Assembly: GCF_028823685.1 (NCBI RefSeq)
Contig: NZ_JAPEHZ010000020.1
Coordinates: 1 to 34,743, forward strand
Length of the DNA stretch: 34,743 nt
From: Tenacibaculum sp. L6
Lineage (GTDB): Bacteria > Bacteroidota > Bacteroidia > Flavobacteriales > Flavobacteriaceae
Reading direction: 5' to 3'
The translations under genes were made by a program, and so were the position numbers. The notes under the pieces are model-generated. The model did no database searches. It was given only the letters and a program-made list of their open reading frames with translations, and had not been told where the DNA came from. Shown here piece after piece: positions 1 to 7,924 of this stretch (within the stretch, counting starts at the first letter, position 1; every line of letters begins with the position of its first letter).

Positions 1-31
1 CCAAGCCTCAATTACGATGCTTGGGATTTTT
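1..31 (+). terminator. Terminator-like hairpin at left edge
   Basis: CCAAGC (1-6) pairs with GCTTGG (19-24) around a 12-nt loop and is followed by a short T run (27-31). It probably ends a plus-strand gene lying left of the window. The stem may extend beyond base 1, so its strength cannot be judged. Confidence 0.45.
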
Positions 32-63
32 AATTAATCAATCCCCATTGAAAAAAAATATGT

Positions 64-207
64 TTAGTTGGCAACTACCGCTACCATTAATCTCTTGTAT
101 TTGTTCATTTCAAGCAATGCTTCAAAATATTGAGTTATTTGACCTTTTCTCATAAACTCATTTGCATTCTGCTTTGCTATCTCGTATTGTGTAGTAAAGT
201 TTTTCAT
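64..207 (-). CDS. Small conserved-looking protein, 47 aa
   Basis: A short open frame on the minus strand starts with ATG at 207 and stops with TAA at 64-66. The product begins MKNFTTQYEIAKQNANEFM and ends NKYKRLMVAVVAN. It is predicted to be helical, has no signal peptide or membrane segment, and has balanced codon use like the real genes here. A near-match to the -7 box (GAACTTTG on the minus strand, 241-248) lies 33 nt upstream. It fills most of an otherwise empty 328-base stretch. I think similar short proteins occur in flavobacteria, but I cannot confirm it and assign no function. The rest of 1-328 holds only the edge hairpin and the promoter of the next gene. Confidence 0.55.
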   Translation of the reverse strand: MKNFTTQYEIAKQNANEFMRKGQITQYFEALLEMNKYKRLMVAVVAN

Positions 208-316
208 AATTAACATTGTTTAGTTGTTTTACTAATAAGACAAAGTTCGTGCCAAAATGTTACAGTACTTTTCAAAAAAGCACCCCTTTTAATAGTATTT
301 TAACAATTATGTTCAG

Positions 317-324
317 TATTTTTG
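317..324 (+). promoter_or_regulatory. -7 box (TAnnTTTG), predicted leaderless start
   Basis: TATTTTTG matches the Bacteroidetes -7 consensus and ends 4 nt before the ATG at 329, which places the transcription start at or next to the start codon. No clear TTG -33 element is visible 16-23 nt upstream. Confidence 0.55.
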
Positions 325-328
325 ATAA

Positions 329-2104
329 ATGAAAAGAGTCGTTATTCTATTTAATTTACTGGTATTTAGTTTGTTTTGTCATGCACAACAAAACGAATTT
401 ATCATTGCTGAAAATTATTTTAGAAATAATGAATATGAAAAAGCAATTCAGTTATATAAAGAGTTATACAACCAAAGCCCTTACAACACTACTTATTTAG
501 AAAGATTAATTACTTGCTACCAAGAAACCGAACAATTTTCAGTTGCTGAAGAGCTTCTTTTTCAAAAGTTAAAAGAAAAACCAAATTTAGCTTACTTGCA
601 TGTTGTTCTAGGTCACAACTTCGAACGTCAAGAAAAAATAGATACTGCAAACAAACACTATCAATTAGCAATAGAATCCATTAATAACAAGGCTAATTAC
701 GGAGCATTAATTGCTGGTATGTTTAAAAATTACAGCAAACTAGATTTAGCTATTGAAACCTTTCAAAAAATAATGGATATAAATCCGAAAGCTAATTATG
801 GGTTTCAAATGGCTCAAATTTATGGTGAAAAAGGTGATTTTAAACAAATGTTCGAATCATACATCGATTTGGTTGATAAAAACGAAGGCTACCTCAACAA
901 TGTTAAACGTTATGCTGGTAAATACTTAACCGATGATAGTGAAGATGAAAATAATATTTTATTCAAAAAAGCTTTATTAAAAAGATCTATAAGTAATCCA
1001 AAAGACATTTGGAACGACCTACTTTCTTGGTTGTTTATCAGGCAAAAAGAATACAGCAAAGCACTTATTCAAAGCAAAGCATTGTTTGCCAGAGATCCTG
1101 ATAATTTAAGCAGGATTAATGAACTAGGTAAAATAGCTTTGGAAAATAAAGACTATGAAACTGCTAAAGAATGTTTTGATCTTATTATAGAAAACACCAA
1201 TTACCCAAGAGATAAGTTTGCTGCTATAAACAACAATTTGAGAATAGCTATAGATACAAGCCAACCAGACATTGACCAACGTTTTGATGCTATTTTTAAA
1301 GAATACGGTATAAATTCAAACACACTATTCACCCAAATAGCTTATGCTGATTATTTAACCTTTACCAAAAACACTCCTGAAGAAGCTGAAATTATTTTAC
1401 ACAAATCTTTAGATTTTTCTAACTCAAGGTTTATAAAAGCATCAATAAAATTAAAATTAGGAGATGTTTTAGTGTACATGGGTAAATTCAATAAAGCTCT
1501 TATTTATTATTCGCAGGTACAAACCTCATTTAAAAATCATAATATAGGTCAAGAAGCTCGTTTTAAAGTTGCCCAAGCATCTTACTTTAAAAATGATTTT
1601 AAATGGGCTAAAGCACAACTAAAAGTTTTAAAAGGATCAGCATCTCAACTTATTGCCAACGATGCTGCAAACCTGTTTTTAACTATTTCAGATAACGAAC
1701 CTAAAGACAGCATTTCTTCAGGATTGAAAGAATATGCCAAAGCCGATTTGTTAGCTTTTCAGAATAAAAACGACCAAGCTATTGCTATTTTAAGTGAAAT
1801 TATTACAACTTATAAAGGACAAGCTATTGAAGATGAAGCCTTGTTTAAACAAGCCCAATTATTTATTAAAAAGAAGCAATATGATGAAGCTATTTTAAAC
1901 TACGCTAAAATCGTAGCCTTAGATAAAAACGGAATTTATGTTGATGATGTTTATTACTACATGGCAGAATTATACAACAACGAATTAAATAACCCAGAAA
2001 AGGCTAAAGAATACTATCAAAAGATTATTTTTGACCACCCTTCGAGCATCTATTTAGTAGAAGCTCGTAAAAAGTTTAGAAAACTAAGAGGAGACGATAT
2101 TTAA
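329..2104 (+). CDS. Secreted tetratricopeptide-repeat protein
   Basis: The 591-residue product starts with a signal peptide (hydrophobic core about residues 4-18, cleavage likely after CHA). The mature part is almost entirely TPR helices from about residue 25 to the end, with A-x(3)-Y/F-x(3)-L patterns such as YEKAIQLYKELY and a last repeat PEKAKEYYQKIIFDHP. It is probably periplasmic or held at the inner face of the envelope as a protein-binding scaffold. No enzymatic domain is seen. In flavobacteria TPR proteins of this type are usually annotated only as hypothetical. A 73-nt gap separates it from the DUF4286-rsmA group, and its promoter predicts a leaderless mRNA. Partner and pathway are unknown. 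Confidence 0.85.
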   Translation: MKRVVILFNLLVFSLFCHAQQNEFIIAENYFRNNEYEKAIQLYKELYNQSPYNTTYLERLITCYQETEQFSVAEELLFQKLKEKPNLAYLHVVLGHNFERQEKIDTANKHYQLAIESINNKANYGALIAGMFKNYSKLDLAIETFQKIMDINPKANYGFQMAQIYGEKGDFKQMFESYIDLVDKNEGYLNNVKRYAGKYLTDDSEDENNILFKKALLKRSISNPKDIWNDLLSWLFIRQKEYSKALIQSKALFARDPDNLSRINELGKIALENKDYETAKECFDLIIENTNYPRDKFAAINNNLRIAIDTSQPDIDQRFDAIFKEYGINSNTLFTQIAYADYLTFTKNTPEEAEIILHKSLDFSNSRFIKASIKLKLGDVLVYMGKFNKALIYYSQVQTSFKNHNIGQEARFKVAQASYFKNDFKWAKAQLKVLKGSASQLIANDAANLFLTISDNEPKDSISSGLKEYAKADLLAFQNKNDQAIAILSEIITTYKGQAIEDEALFKQAQLFIKKKQYDEAILNYAKIVALDKNGIYVDDVYYYMAELYNNELNNPEKAKEYYQKIIFDHPSSIYLVEARKKFRKLRGDDI

Positions 2105-2110
2105 CAAATC

Positions 2111-2173
2111 AATTTGAAAATTTGAAGATGCATAAATTACTTCATTTCCAGATTTTTAAATTCCCAAATTAAA
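2111..2173. repeat. AT-rich imperfect inverted repeat, AATTTGnnAATTTGAA family
   Basis: The left arm 2111-2130 reads AATTTGAAAATTTGAAGATG. The right arm (about 2143-2169) is a degenerate reverse complement ending AAATTCCCAAATT. The same arm sequence occurs beside the four-helix-bundle gene at 26711-26730 and, inverted, at 27093-27116. It lies in the intergenic gap after the TPR gene. Confidence 0.45.
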
Positions 2174-2177
2174 AAGA

Positions 2178-2507
2178 ATGTACATATACAATGTAACCGT
2201 AAATATAGACGAAAGTATCCACGCTGAATGGTTAACTTGGATAGAAAGCCATATTCCCGAAGTATTAGCAACAGGGCATTTTATCAGCGCAAAAATGACG
2301 CAAGTCCTAGTTGAAGAAGAAATGGGAGGAATTACCTATTCTATTCAATATACAGCAAGAACTCGTGAAGATTTGGATAACTACTACAAGTACAGTGCAG
2401 ATAAACTACGTAACGACGGATTAATAAAATTTGCAGATAAAATGCTTGCATTCCGTACAGAACTTAAAGTAGTTAATGAGTTTTATCCTACTGTGAACAG
2501 CAACTAA
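2178..2507 (+). CDS. DUF4286 family protein
   Basis: This 109-residue soluble protein begins MYIYNVTVNIDESIHAEWL and has a ferredoxin-like or dimeric alpha-beta-barrel look, with two beta-rich halves: one around residues 1-10 and 50-60, the other ending in TELKVVNEF. It matches what I know of DUF4286, a Bacteroidetes family commonly found just upstream of rsmA. No catalytic motif is evident and the function is unknown. The next gene starts 2 nt after its stop codon, so the group 2178-3517 is most likely one transcript. Confidence 0.8.
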   Translation: MYIYNVTVNIDESIHAEWLTWIESHIPEVLATGHFISAKMTQVLVEEEMGGITYSIQYTARTREDLDNYYKYSADKLRNDGLIKFADKMLAFRTELKVVNEFYPTVNSN

Positions 2508-2509
2508 AG

Positions 2510-2701
2510 ATGCAAGAAAAAATCTATCAAAAGAAAAAAAAACTACTCATAATCGTAGGAATACTCATAGCAACTTTAGGTGGAGTTATGGGATATTACA
2601 CTTATGATAATAACCCTTGGGAAACCATTAGTGGAGTAATTAGCGGGATAGGTTTTGGACTAACATTTATAGCCTTAACAATAAAACCACCAACCAAATA
2701 G
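2510..2701 (+). CDS. Small two-helix membrane protein
   Basis: The product is 63 residues: a lysine-rich N-terminus (QKKKK), a first membrane helix at about residues 12-30, a short polar loop (YDNNPWET), and a second helix at about 39-58. It sits 2 nt after the DUF4286 gene and 12 nt before rsmA, so it is almost certainly co-translated. I do not recognise the family. The tight packing and good membrane-protein composition make it a likely real gene rather than a chance frame. Confidence 0.7.
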   Translation: MQEKIYQKKKKLLIIVGILIATLGGVMGYYTYDNNPWETISGVISGIGFGLTFIALTIKPPTK

Positions 2702-2713
2702 ATACAATAAAGA

Positions 2714-3517
2714 ATGACCGTAAGAGCTAAAAAACATTTAGGACAGCATTTTTTAAACGATGAAAACATTGCAAAAAAAATAGCTGATACTTTAACCGAA
2801 AACGGATACGATAATGTATTAGAAATTGGTCCTGGAATGGGGGTTTTAACAAAGTATTTATTAGAAAAAAAACCTAAAGTTACCGTAATGGAACTTGATT
2901 CAGAATCGGTGGTTTACTTACAAGATACCTTTCCTGTTGAACATATTAAGTTAGACACTTCAAAAGAAAAATTTAATATCATTGAAGGTGATTTCTTAAA
3001 AAAGGACTTTACAGAAATATTCAACAAACAACAAGTAGCTATTATAGGAAACTTTCCATACAATATTTCATCGCAAATTGTTTTTAAAGCGATTGAAAAC
3101 AGAGAGTATGTTCCTGAGTTTTCAGGAATGTTTCAAAAAGAAGTAGCTGAACGAATTGCTGAAAAAGAAGGAAGCAAAACCTACGGAATATTATCCGTAT
3201 TAACACAGGCTTTTTTCGATGCTGAGTATTTATTTACGGTTCCTCCTTCTGTTTTTAATCCTCCTCCAAAAGTAGATTCTGGAGTTATTCGTCTTATCAG
3301 AAAAGAAAATTATACACTTCCTATTGATGAAAAATTATTCTTTAGAGTCGTAAAAACTGCTTTCAATCAACGAAGAAAAATGTTACGTTCAAGCTTAAAA
3401 TCTTTCAATCTTTCGGATAGCTTAAAAGAAGACCCTATATTTGCGATGCGTCCCGAACAATTATCGGTACAAAAATTCATAGAATTGACACAAAAAATAG
3501 CGCAAGACAACAGTTAA
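2714..3517 (+). CDS. rsmA: 16S rRNA adenine dimethyltransferase RsmA (KsgA)
   Basis: RsmA dimethylates the two adjacent adenines of the 3'-terminal helix 45 of 16S rRNA, using S-adenosylmethionine, late in small-subunit assembly. The 267-residue length is typical. The N-terminal motif KKHLGQHFL (residues 6-14), the SAM-binding loop EIGPGMG (37-43), and the target-base motif NFPYN (113-117, the family's N-L/F-P-Y-N) are all present, followed by the C-terminal helical domain with [12 protein letters not shown]. It follows the DUF4286 gene and a small membrane gene closely, and mgtE begins 63 nt downstream. Confidence 0.97.
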   Translation: MTVRAKKHLGQHFLNDENIAKKIADTLTENGYDNVLEIGPGMGVLTKYLLEKKPKVTVMELDSESVVYLQDTFPVEHIKLDTSKEKFNIIEGDFLKKDFTEIFNKQQVAIIGNFPYNISSQIVFKAIENREYVPEFSGMFQKEVAERIAEKEGSKTYGILSVLTQAFFDAEYLFTVPPSVFNPPPKVDSGVIRLIRKENYTLPIDEKLFFRVVKTAFNQRRKMLRSSLKSFNLSDSLKEDPIFAMRPEQLSVQKFIELTQKIAQDNS

Positions 3518-3580
3518 ACGCTTACTTTTAAGTTAGTTTTAGAACATTCAACTCTCTATTATCGGCTAAAATCGTAAACG

Positions 3581-4930
3581 ATGGCATTAGAAATTACGAA
3601 AGACTTACTAGAGCGCGTAGAAGAGCTTATACAAAATCAGAAAGATAAATCGCTTTCTAAATTCTTCTCAGAATTCCACCACGCGGATATTGCAGAAGTT
3701 TTAGATGAATTGTCTTTCGATGATGCTGTATATATCATTCGACTACTTGATAGTGAAACCACCTCGGAGGTATTAATGGATGTTGATGAAGAGGTGCGTG
3801 AAAACATTCTAGAACAACTTTCTGCCAAAGAGATTGCCGAGGAAATTGACGAATTAGATACCGATGATGCTGCCGATGTTATCGCTGAACTTCCAGAAGA
3901 GCGTAAACAAGAAGTAATCCAACAAATTGAAGACCGTGAACACGCTAAAGAGATTGTTGAATTATTACGTTACGATGAAGACTCTGCTGGGGGATTAATG
4001 GCAAAAGAGCTTGTAAAAGTTAATGAAAACTGGAATGTACTTACCTGTGTTAAAAAAATGCGTTTACAAGCAGAAGAGGTTACCAGAGTGCACTCTATTT
4101 ACGTAGTAGATGATGAAGGAAAGTTAAAAGGGCGTTTGTCTTTAAAAGACCTTTTAATGGCATCTACCCGTGCAAAAATATCAGACGTTTATATTCCGAA
4201 AGTAGATTTTGTTCATGTTCATGATAAAGCTGAAGAAGTTGCTAATATTATGAGTAAATATGACCTTGAAGCTATTCCTGTTGTTGATGAATTAGGTGTT
4301 TTAGTAGGAAGAATTACCATTGATGATATTGTTGATGTAATTAAAGAGGAAGCTGAAAAAGATTACCAATTAGCTGCCGGTATTACCCAAGATGTAGATT
4401 CTGAAGATAGTATTTTTGCCTTAACCAAAGCACGTTTACCTTGGTTATTCTTAGGAATGGTTGGTGGACTGAGTGCTGCTAGCATTATGGGAGTTTTTCA
4501 AGATGCTATGGAAAAAAGTCCTATTCTCTTTTTATTTACACCACTAATTGCGGCGATGGCGGGTAATGTAGGAGTACAATCCTCAGCAATTATTGTACAA
4601 GGTTTAGCTAATGACGGAATTAAAGGTTCTATCTGGAATCGTTTATTAAAAGAAGTTTCTTTAGCAATGCTTAATGGGGTAATCTTAGCTATTTTATTAT
4701 TCTCTTTTGTATGGATAGCCAAAGGGGATTTTCAAGTAGCTTTAGCGATTTCTACTTCACTATTTTCAGTTATTATTGTCGCTGGTTTGGTTGGTACCTC
4801 TATTCCGTTAATTTTAGATAAATATGGAATAGATCCTGCTATTGCAACAGGACCTTTTATTACTACCAGTAATGATATTTTTGGAATTCTAATTTACTTT
4901 TCAATAGCCAAAATGATTATTGGCTTTTAA
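3581..4930 (+). CDS. mgtE: Magnesium transporter MgtE
   Basis: This is a Mg2+ channel of the inner membrane, gated by intracellular magnesium. The 449 residues show the full family layout: an acidic superhelical N domain (about 1-130, rich in DELDTDDAADVIAEL-type repeats), a pair of CBS domains (about 140-255, with VHSIYVVDDEG and LEAIPVVDELG), a connecting helix, and five membrane helices (about 285-449). No domain is missing. It follows rsmA in the same direction after 63 nt, in which I see no exact -7 box. It is convergent with the LysE-type gene, with only 47 nt between the stops and no strong terminator. Confidence 0.95.
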   Translation: MALEITKDLLERVEELIQNQKDKSLSKFFSEFHHADIAEVLDELSFDDAVYIIRLLDSETTSEVLMDVDEEVRENILEQLSAKEIAEEIDELDTDDAADVIAELPEERKQEVIQQIEDREHAKEIVELLRYDEDSAGGLMAKELVKVNENWNVLTCVKKMRLQAEEVTRVHSIYVVDDEGKLKGRLSLKDLLMASTRAKISDVYIPKVDFVHVHDKAEEVANIMSKYDLEAIPVVDELGVLVGRITIDDIVDVIKEEAEKDYQLAAGITQDVDSEDSIFALTKARLPWLFLGMVGGLSAASIMGVFQDAMEKSPILFLFTPLIAAMAGNVGVQSSAIIVQGLANDGIKGSIWNRLLKEVSLAMLNGVILAILLFSFVWIAKGDFQVALAISTSLFSVIIVAGLVGTSIPLILDKYGIDPAIATGPFITTSNDIFGILIYFSIAKMIIGF

Positions 4931-4977
4931 TCGAAGAGCATAGCCAAGGAATAAATTCCCCAGAGCTTTCCCGTAGT

Positions 4978-5655
4978 TTATTCTATCGATTCTACTTTTT
5001 CAATCAGATTATCAATTTTTTCATCAGGAATAAAGCCTTTCAACATTAATACAGCTCCGAAAACGATGAGTAATATTCCCATTCCACGTTTTATACGGTA
5101 AATAACTAAAGGAGTTAATCTACTTTTTAATTGTTTTGCTAAAAGTATCTTTCCTAAATCGGTAATCATATATCCTGCTATTACAGTACCAAAATACCAT
5201 ACTAAATACTTCGGATTCATATCATAAGTAGGACCAATTACCACAATCAATCCTAACCAAAACGCTAAGACTCCAATATTGATAAAGTTTAAAAAGAATC
5301 CTTTAAGCAACAGTTTTAGGTAGTTGTTGCTTTCTGGTAAAGCAACATCAGGTGCTTCTGCTTCCTTTTTATTGTTTTTATCTAAATAAGTGATTAATCC
5401 GTAAACAATTAAGACCAATCCGCCGATAAGAAACAACCGCGGATCGTCTTTTATTTTTTCTAACAGACTTCTACTTCCAAAGTAGGCAATTAACATAAAA
5501 GAAATATCTCCTAAAATTACCCCAAGATCAAACGCAATGGCTGCTCGAGCACCCTTTAAAATACTTGTTTTTATTAGCATAAAAAACACTGGCCCTATCA
5601 TAAAAGCCATAAAAACACCTACTAAAAAAGCATTTTTAAAATCGTAGAAATCCAT
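4978..5655 (-). CDS. LysE family exporter-like membrane protein
   Basis: The product is 225 residues with about six predicted membrane helices. The N-terminal segment FLVGVFMAFMIGPVFFMLIKTSILKG has the G-x-GP-x(2)-F feature typical of LysE/RhtB amino-acid exporters, and a charged cytoplasmic loop lies at about residues 90-108. The substrate cannot be told from sequence. It lies 20 nt downstream of the PaaE-like reductase gene and is probably co-transcribed with it, although a functional link is not obvious. Confidence 0.85.
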   Translation of the reverse strand: MDFYDFKNAFLVGVFMAFMIGPVFFMLIKTSILKGARAAIAFDLGVILGDISFMLIAYFGSRSLLEKIKDDPRLFLIGGLVLIVYGLITYLDKNNKKEAEAPDVALPESNNYLKLLLKGFFLNFINIGVLAFWLGLIVVIGPTYDMNPKYLVWYFGTVIAGYMITDLGKILLAKQLKSRLTPLVIYRIKRGMGILLIVFGAVLMLKGFIPDEKIDNLIEKVESIE

Positions 5656-5675
5656 AGTTATAAAGTTACGACTTA

Positions 5676-6725
5676 CTAAACATCGTCAAAATCTACCACA
5701 ATCTTCTGAGTCGTAGGATGTGCTTGACACGTAAGAATCAATCCTTCTTCTAATTCTTCGTCTGTTAAAATTGAGTTTTTCGCCATTACTGCTTCTCCTT
5801 CGGTAACTTTTGCAATACAACTACTGCAAACCCCTCCTTGACAAGAATAAGGAGCATCTAATTTATGGTGTAAAGAAGCTGCTAAAACCGTATCTGTCTT
5901 CTCCATCATAAAAGTATGCTCTTCATCATCTAACAGTACAGTGATTTCAGATTTTCCATCAGGAATATTTAACGCTGCTTCTTCATCTGAAACGCTTGCG
6001 GTAAATAATTCAAAATTGATATCTCTTTCGTCAAACCCATCTTCTTGAAGTGTATTAGAAACCGTTTGAATCATCTCTTCTGGTCCACATAAGTACACTG
6101 AATCAAAAGAAATATCTTTATGAATATTCTTTACGAAGTAATTTACAAGTCCTTTGTCAATTCTACCAAACTTAGTATTGGTTTTAACCTCTTGGCTAAA
6201 CACATAGTGTAAATTTAATTGAGAAGAGTATTTTTCTGCTAACTCATTTAATTCATCGTAAAAAATAGTGCTCTCTGCTTTCTTATTTCCAAAAACCAAA
6301 GTAATTGTTGAAGTTGGTTCATTTTCTAACACTACTTTCACCATTGATAAAACAGGCGTAATTCCACTACCAGCAGCAAATGCTAAGTAATTTTTTTCAG
6401 CTTGTGGTTCTAAGGTGAATTTTCCTTCTGGTTCAGAAACTTCTAAAAAAGTATTCTCTTTTAATTTTGTAGTTGCATACGTTGAAAACTTTCCGTGATC
6501 AACAGCTTTTACAGCTACTTTTATTTGCTTGCTATTTGGTGAAGCACAGATAGAATAAGCTCTTCTTATTTCCTTATCGTCTAAAGTTGTTTTAATAGTA
6601 ATATATTGTCCTGCAATAAAAGTATAATTACTTGCTAACTCAGCAGGAACATCAAATAAGATTGAAACAGCATCTGCCGTTTCCTTTATTATTTTTTCTA
6701 TACGTAGTTTGTGAAATGTAGACAT
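5676..6725 (-). CDS. PaaE-like FAD/2Fe-2S oxidoreductase (ferredoxin-NADP reductase type)
   Basis: This 349-residue electron-transfer protein passes electrons from NAD(P)H through FAD to a plant-type 2Fe-2S cluster. In order: an FAD-binding barrel with RRAYSIC, an NAD(P)-binding fold with AAGSGITPVLSM, and a C-terminal ferredoxin domain whose cluster ligands are Cys295, Cys300, Cys303 and Cys333 (C-x4-C-x2-C-x29-C). The layout matches PaaE, the reductase of the phenylacetyl-CoA epoxidase, but no other paa genes are in the window. In flavobacteria such stand-alone copies are common and their partner is unknown. It has its own well-formed promoter just upstream and heads a two-gene unit with the LysE-type exporter. 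Confidence 0.9.
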   Translation of the reverse strand: MSTFHKLRIEKIIKETADAVSILFDVPAELASNYTFIAGQYITIKTTLDDKEIRRAYSICASPNSKQIKVAVKAVDHGKFSTYATTKLKENTFLEVSEPEGKFTLEPQAEKNYLAFAAGSGITPVLSMVKVVLENEPTSTITLVFGNKKAESTIFYDELNELAEKYSSQLNLHYVFSQEVKTNTKFGRIDKGLVNYFVKNIHKDISFDSVYLCGPEEMIQTVSNTLQEDGFDERDINFELFTASVSDEEAALNIPDGKSEITVLLDDEEHTFMMEKTDTVLAASLHHKLDAPYSCQGGVCSSCIAKVTEGEAVMAKNSILTDEELEEGLILTCQAHPTTQKIVVDFDDV

Positions 6726-6746
6726 CTATTCATTTTATAAGGATTA

Positions 6747-6775
6747 CAAAAATAAGAAACTAAGCACGAACAAAA
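6747..6775 (-). promoter_or_regulatory. Promoter of the PaaE-like reductase gene
   Basis: On the minus strand TTTTG (6775-6771) is followed after 16 nt by TATTTTTG (6754-6747), a good Bacteroidetes -33/-7 pair. The -7 box ends 21 nt before the ATG at 6725. Confidence 0.65.
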
Positions 6776-6795
6776 GTCAGGGTTTTTGTAAAAAG

Positions 6796-6833
6796 TATAC
6801 CTAAGAATTTTATACATAAGAAAATTATGTATA
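6796..6833 (+). promoter_or_regulatory. Probable PadR operator with three half-sites
   Basis: TATACATAA (6811-6819) and TTATGTATA (6825-6833) are perfect inverted repeats separated by GAAAA. A third half-site lies directly upstream: TATACCTAAGAA (6796-6807) repeats TATACATAAGAA (6811-6822) with one mismatch. The palindrome overlaps the first bases of the -7 box TATATTTG (6830-6837), so a bound dimer would block transcription of the padR operon. Autoregulation is an inference from position and symmetry. Confidence 0.7.
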
Positions 6834-6837
6834 TTTG
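6830..6837 (+). promoter_or_regulatory. -7 box of the padR operon
   Basis: TATATTTG fits TAnnTTTG and overlaps the palindromic operator. No TTG is visible at -33. The predicted start of transcription is near 6842, so an ATG at 6827 lies upstream of the mRNA and cannot be the start codon. Confidence 0.6.
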
Positions 6838-6892
6838 TTGCGAGTCGCAAACACAAAAAGCAACTAAAAACAAACCATTCAATATTGACACA

Positions 6893-7231
6893 ATGGGAAA
6901 TCAGAAATTATATAAAGGTTCTTTACAAACTATTATTTTGAAATTATTAGCTCAAAATGATAAAATGTATGGATACGAAATCACGCAAAAAGTAAAAGAA
7001 CTTACAAAAGGTGAACTAAAAATTACTGAAGGCGCTTTGTATCCTGCTTTACACAAACTTGAAGCAGAAGGCTTGTTAGATGTTGAAGTTGCTAAAGTTG
7101 GTAATCGCTTACGTAAATATTATAAACTTACAGAAAATGGAACGAAAGAAACTGCTAATCGTATTTCAGAAATGCAGGAGTTTTTAAGTACCATGCAACA
7201 ATTGGTAAACCCTAAGTTTAGTTTGGAGTAA
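6893..7231 (+). CDS. PadR family transcriptional regulator
   Basis: The product is 112 residues, a compact winged-helix repressor. From the start at 6893 it reads MGNQKLYKGSLQTIILKLL, the usual PadR N-terminus, then MYGYEITQKVKEL (recognition region), TEGALYPALHKLEAEGLL (the PadR hallmark) and the wing around GNRLRKYYKLTENG. The C-terminal helix is short, as in subfamily-2 PadR proteins. An open frame extends 22 codons further upstream, but those codons cover the operator and the -7 box, so 6893 is the better start. It leads an operon with three membrane proteins (gaps 12 nt, 3 nt, and a 4-nt overlap). The inducing signal is unknown. Confidence 0.93.
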   Translation: MGNQKLYKGSLQTIILKLLAQNDKMYGYEITQKVKELTKGELKITEGALYPALHKLEAEGLLDVEVAKVGNRLRKYYKLTENGTKETANRISEMQEFLSTMQQLVNPKFSLE

Positions 7232-7243
7232 TTTTTTTTAGCT

Positions 7244-7921
7244 ATGGAATTAACAAAAGAACAAATACAAGAAATCGATAACTACATTTCTGCATGTGGT
7301 ATTAAATTTTACGATGTAAAAGCTGAATTAGTAGACCATTTTGCTTCAATTTTAGAAGAGCGCCTAGAAAAAGAACCTGAATTAGATATTAAAAAAGCTA
7401 TTATAGAAGAACATAAAAAGTTTAGTGACCAAGGCTTTAAAAATTTATTAAAAACAAAAACCGATACTGTTCACAAACGCTTTTATAAGCTGACTTTTTT
7501 ACACTTAAAATCGTTTTTTAAATTACCTAAACTCATAATAACAATTGCTATTTTTTATCTATTTAAAGAATTAATGAACCTCTTTGAAAACAAAGAACAT
7601 TTCTTCAATTTACTTAGTGGAATTGGTCTTTTTATTATAGCACAATTGTTCATTCGAGTAACTACTAATATTGGAAGTAAAAAAGATAAATTTCTTGTTC
7701 TGAATAAGTCAGACATGTTTTTAAACCTTATAAACTCTCTTTTTATCTTTTTTAATAGTAGTGTTACCTTCAGAAGTGACCAAAGTTTCACTAATAATAA
7801 TTATAATTTAATTCATTTAGGAGCATTTGTTTTATTACTGCTTTTTTATTGGTCTGGGGAATATGTTTTTTATCAAAATAAACAAACCATAAAAAAACAA
7901 TATCCTAACGTATTGGTATAA
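7244..7921 (+). CDS. HAAS-like membrane protein, paralog 1 of 3
   Basis: The product is 225 residues. The N-terminal 75 or so are soluble and helical, with LTKEQIQEIDNYI and then YDVKAELVDHFASILEERL, which resembles the HTH-associated alpha-helical signalling (HAAS) domains that accompany PadR regulators. A basic linker (HKRFYKL) leads into about four membrane helices (roughly 95-112, 122-140, 160-175, 190-208), ending in a short cytoplasmic tail. It starts 12 nt after padR. The first 29 nt around its start (7241-7269) are repeated with one mismatch at the start of the next gene (7922-7950), so the copies arose by duplication. It has no known catalytic motif; a membrane sensor or effector of PadR is the likely role. 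Confidence 0.8.
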   Translation: MELTKEQIQEIDNYISACGIKFYDVKAELVDHFASILEERLEKEPELDIKKAIIEEHKKFSDQGFKNLLKTKTDTVHKRFYKLTFLHLKSFFKLPKLIITIAIFYLFKELMNLFENKEHFFNLLSGIGLFIIAQLFIRVTTNIGSKKDKFLVLNKSDMFLNLINSLFIFFNSSVTFRSDQSFTNNNYNLIHLGAFVLLLLFYWSGEYVFYQNKQTIKKQYPNVLV

Positions 7922-7924
7922 GCT

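Noticed and set aside
4931..4977. GGAATAAATTCC as terminator between mgtE and the LysE-type gene
   Set aside because: The stem is only 5 bp and lacks a T run.
6827..6892. N-terminal extension of PadR from ATG 6827
   Set aside because: These codons overlap the operator and the -7 box and would lie upstream of the predicted transcript.
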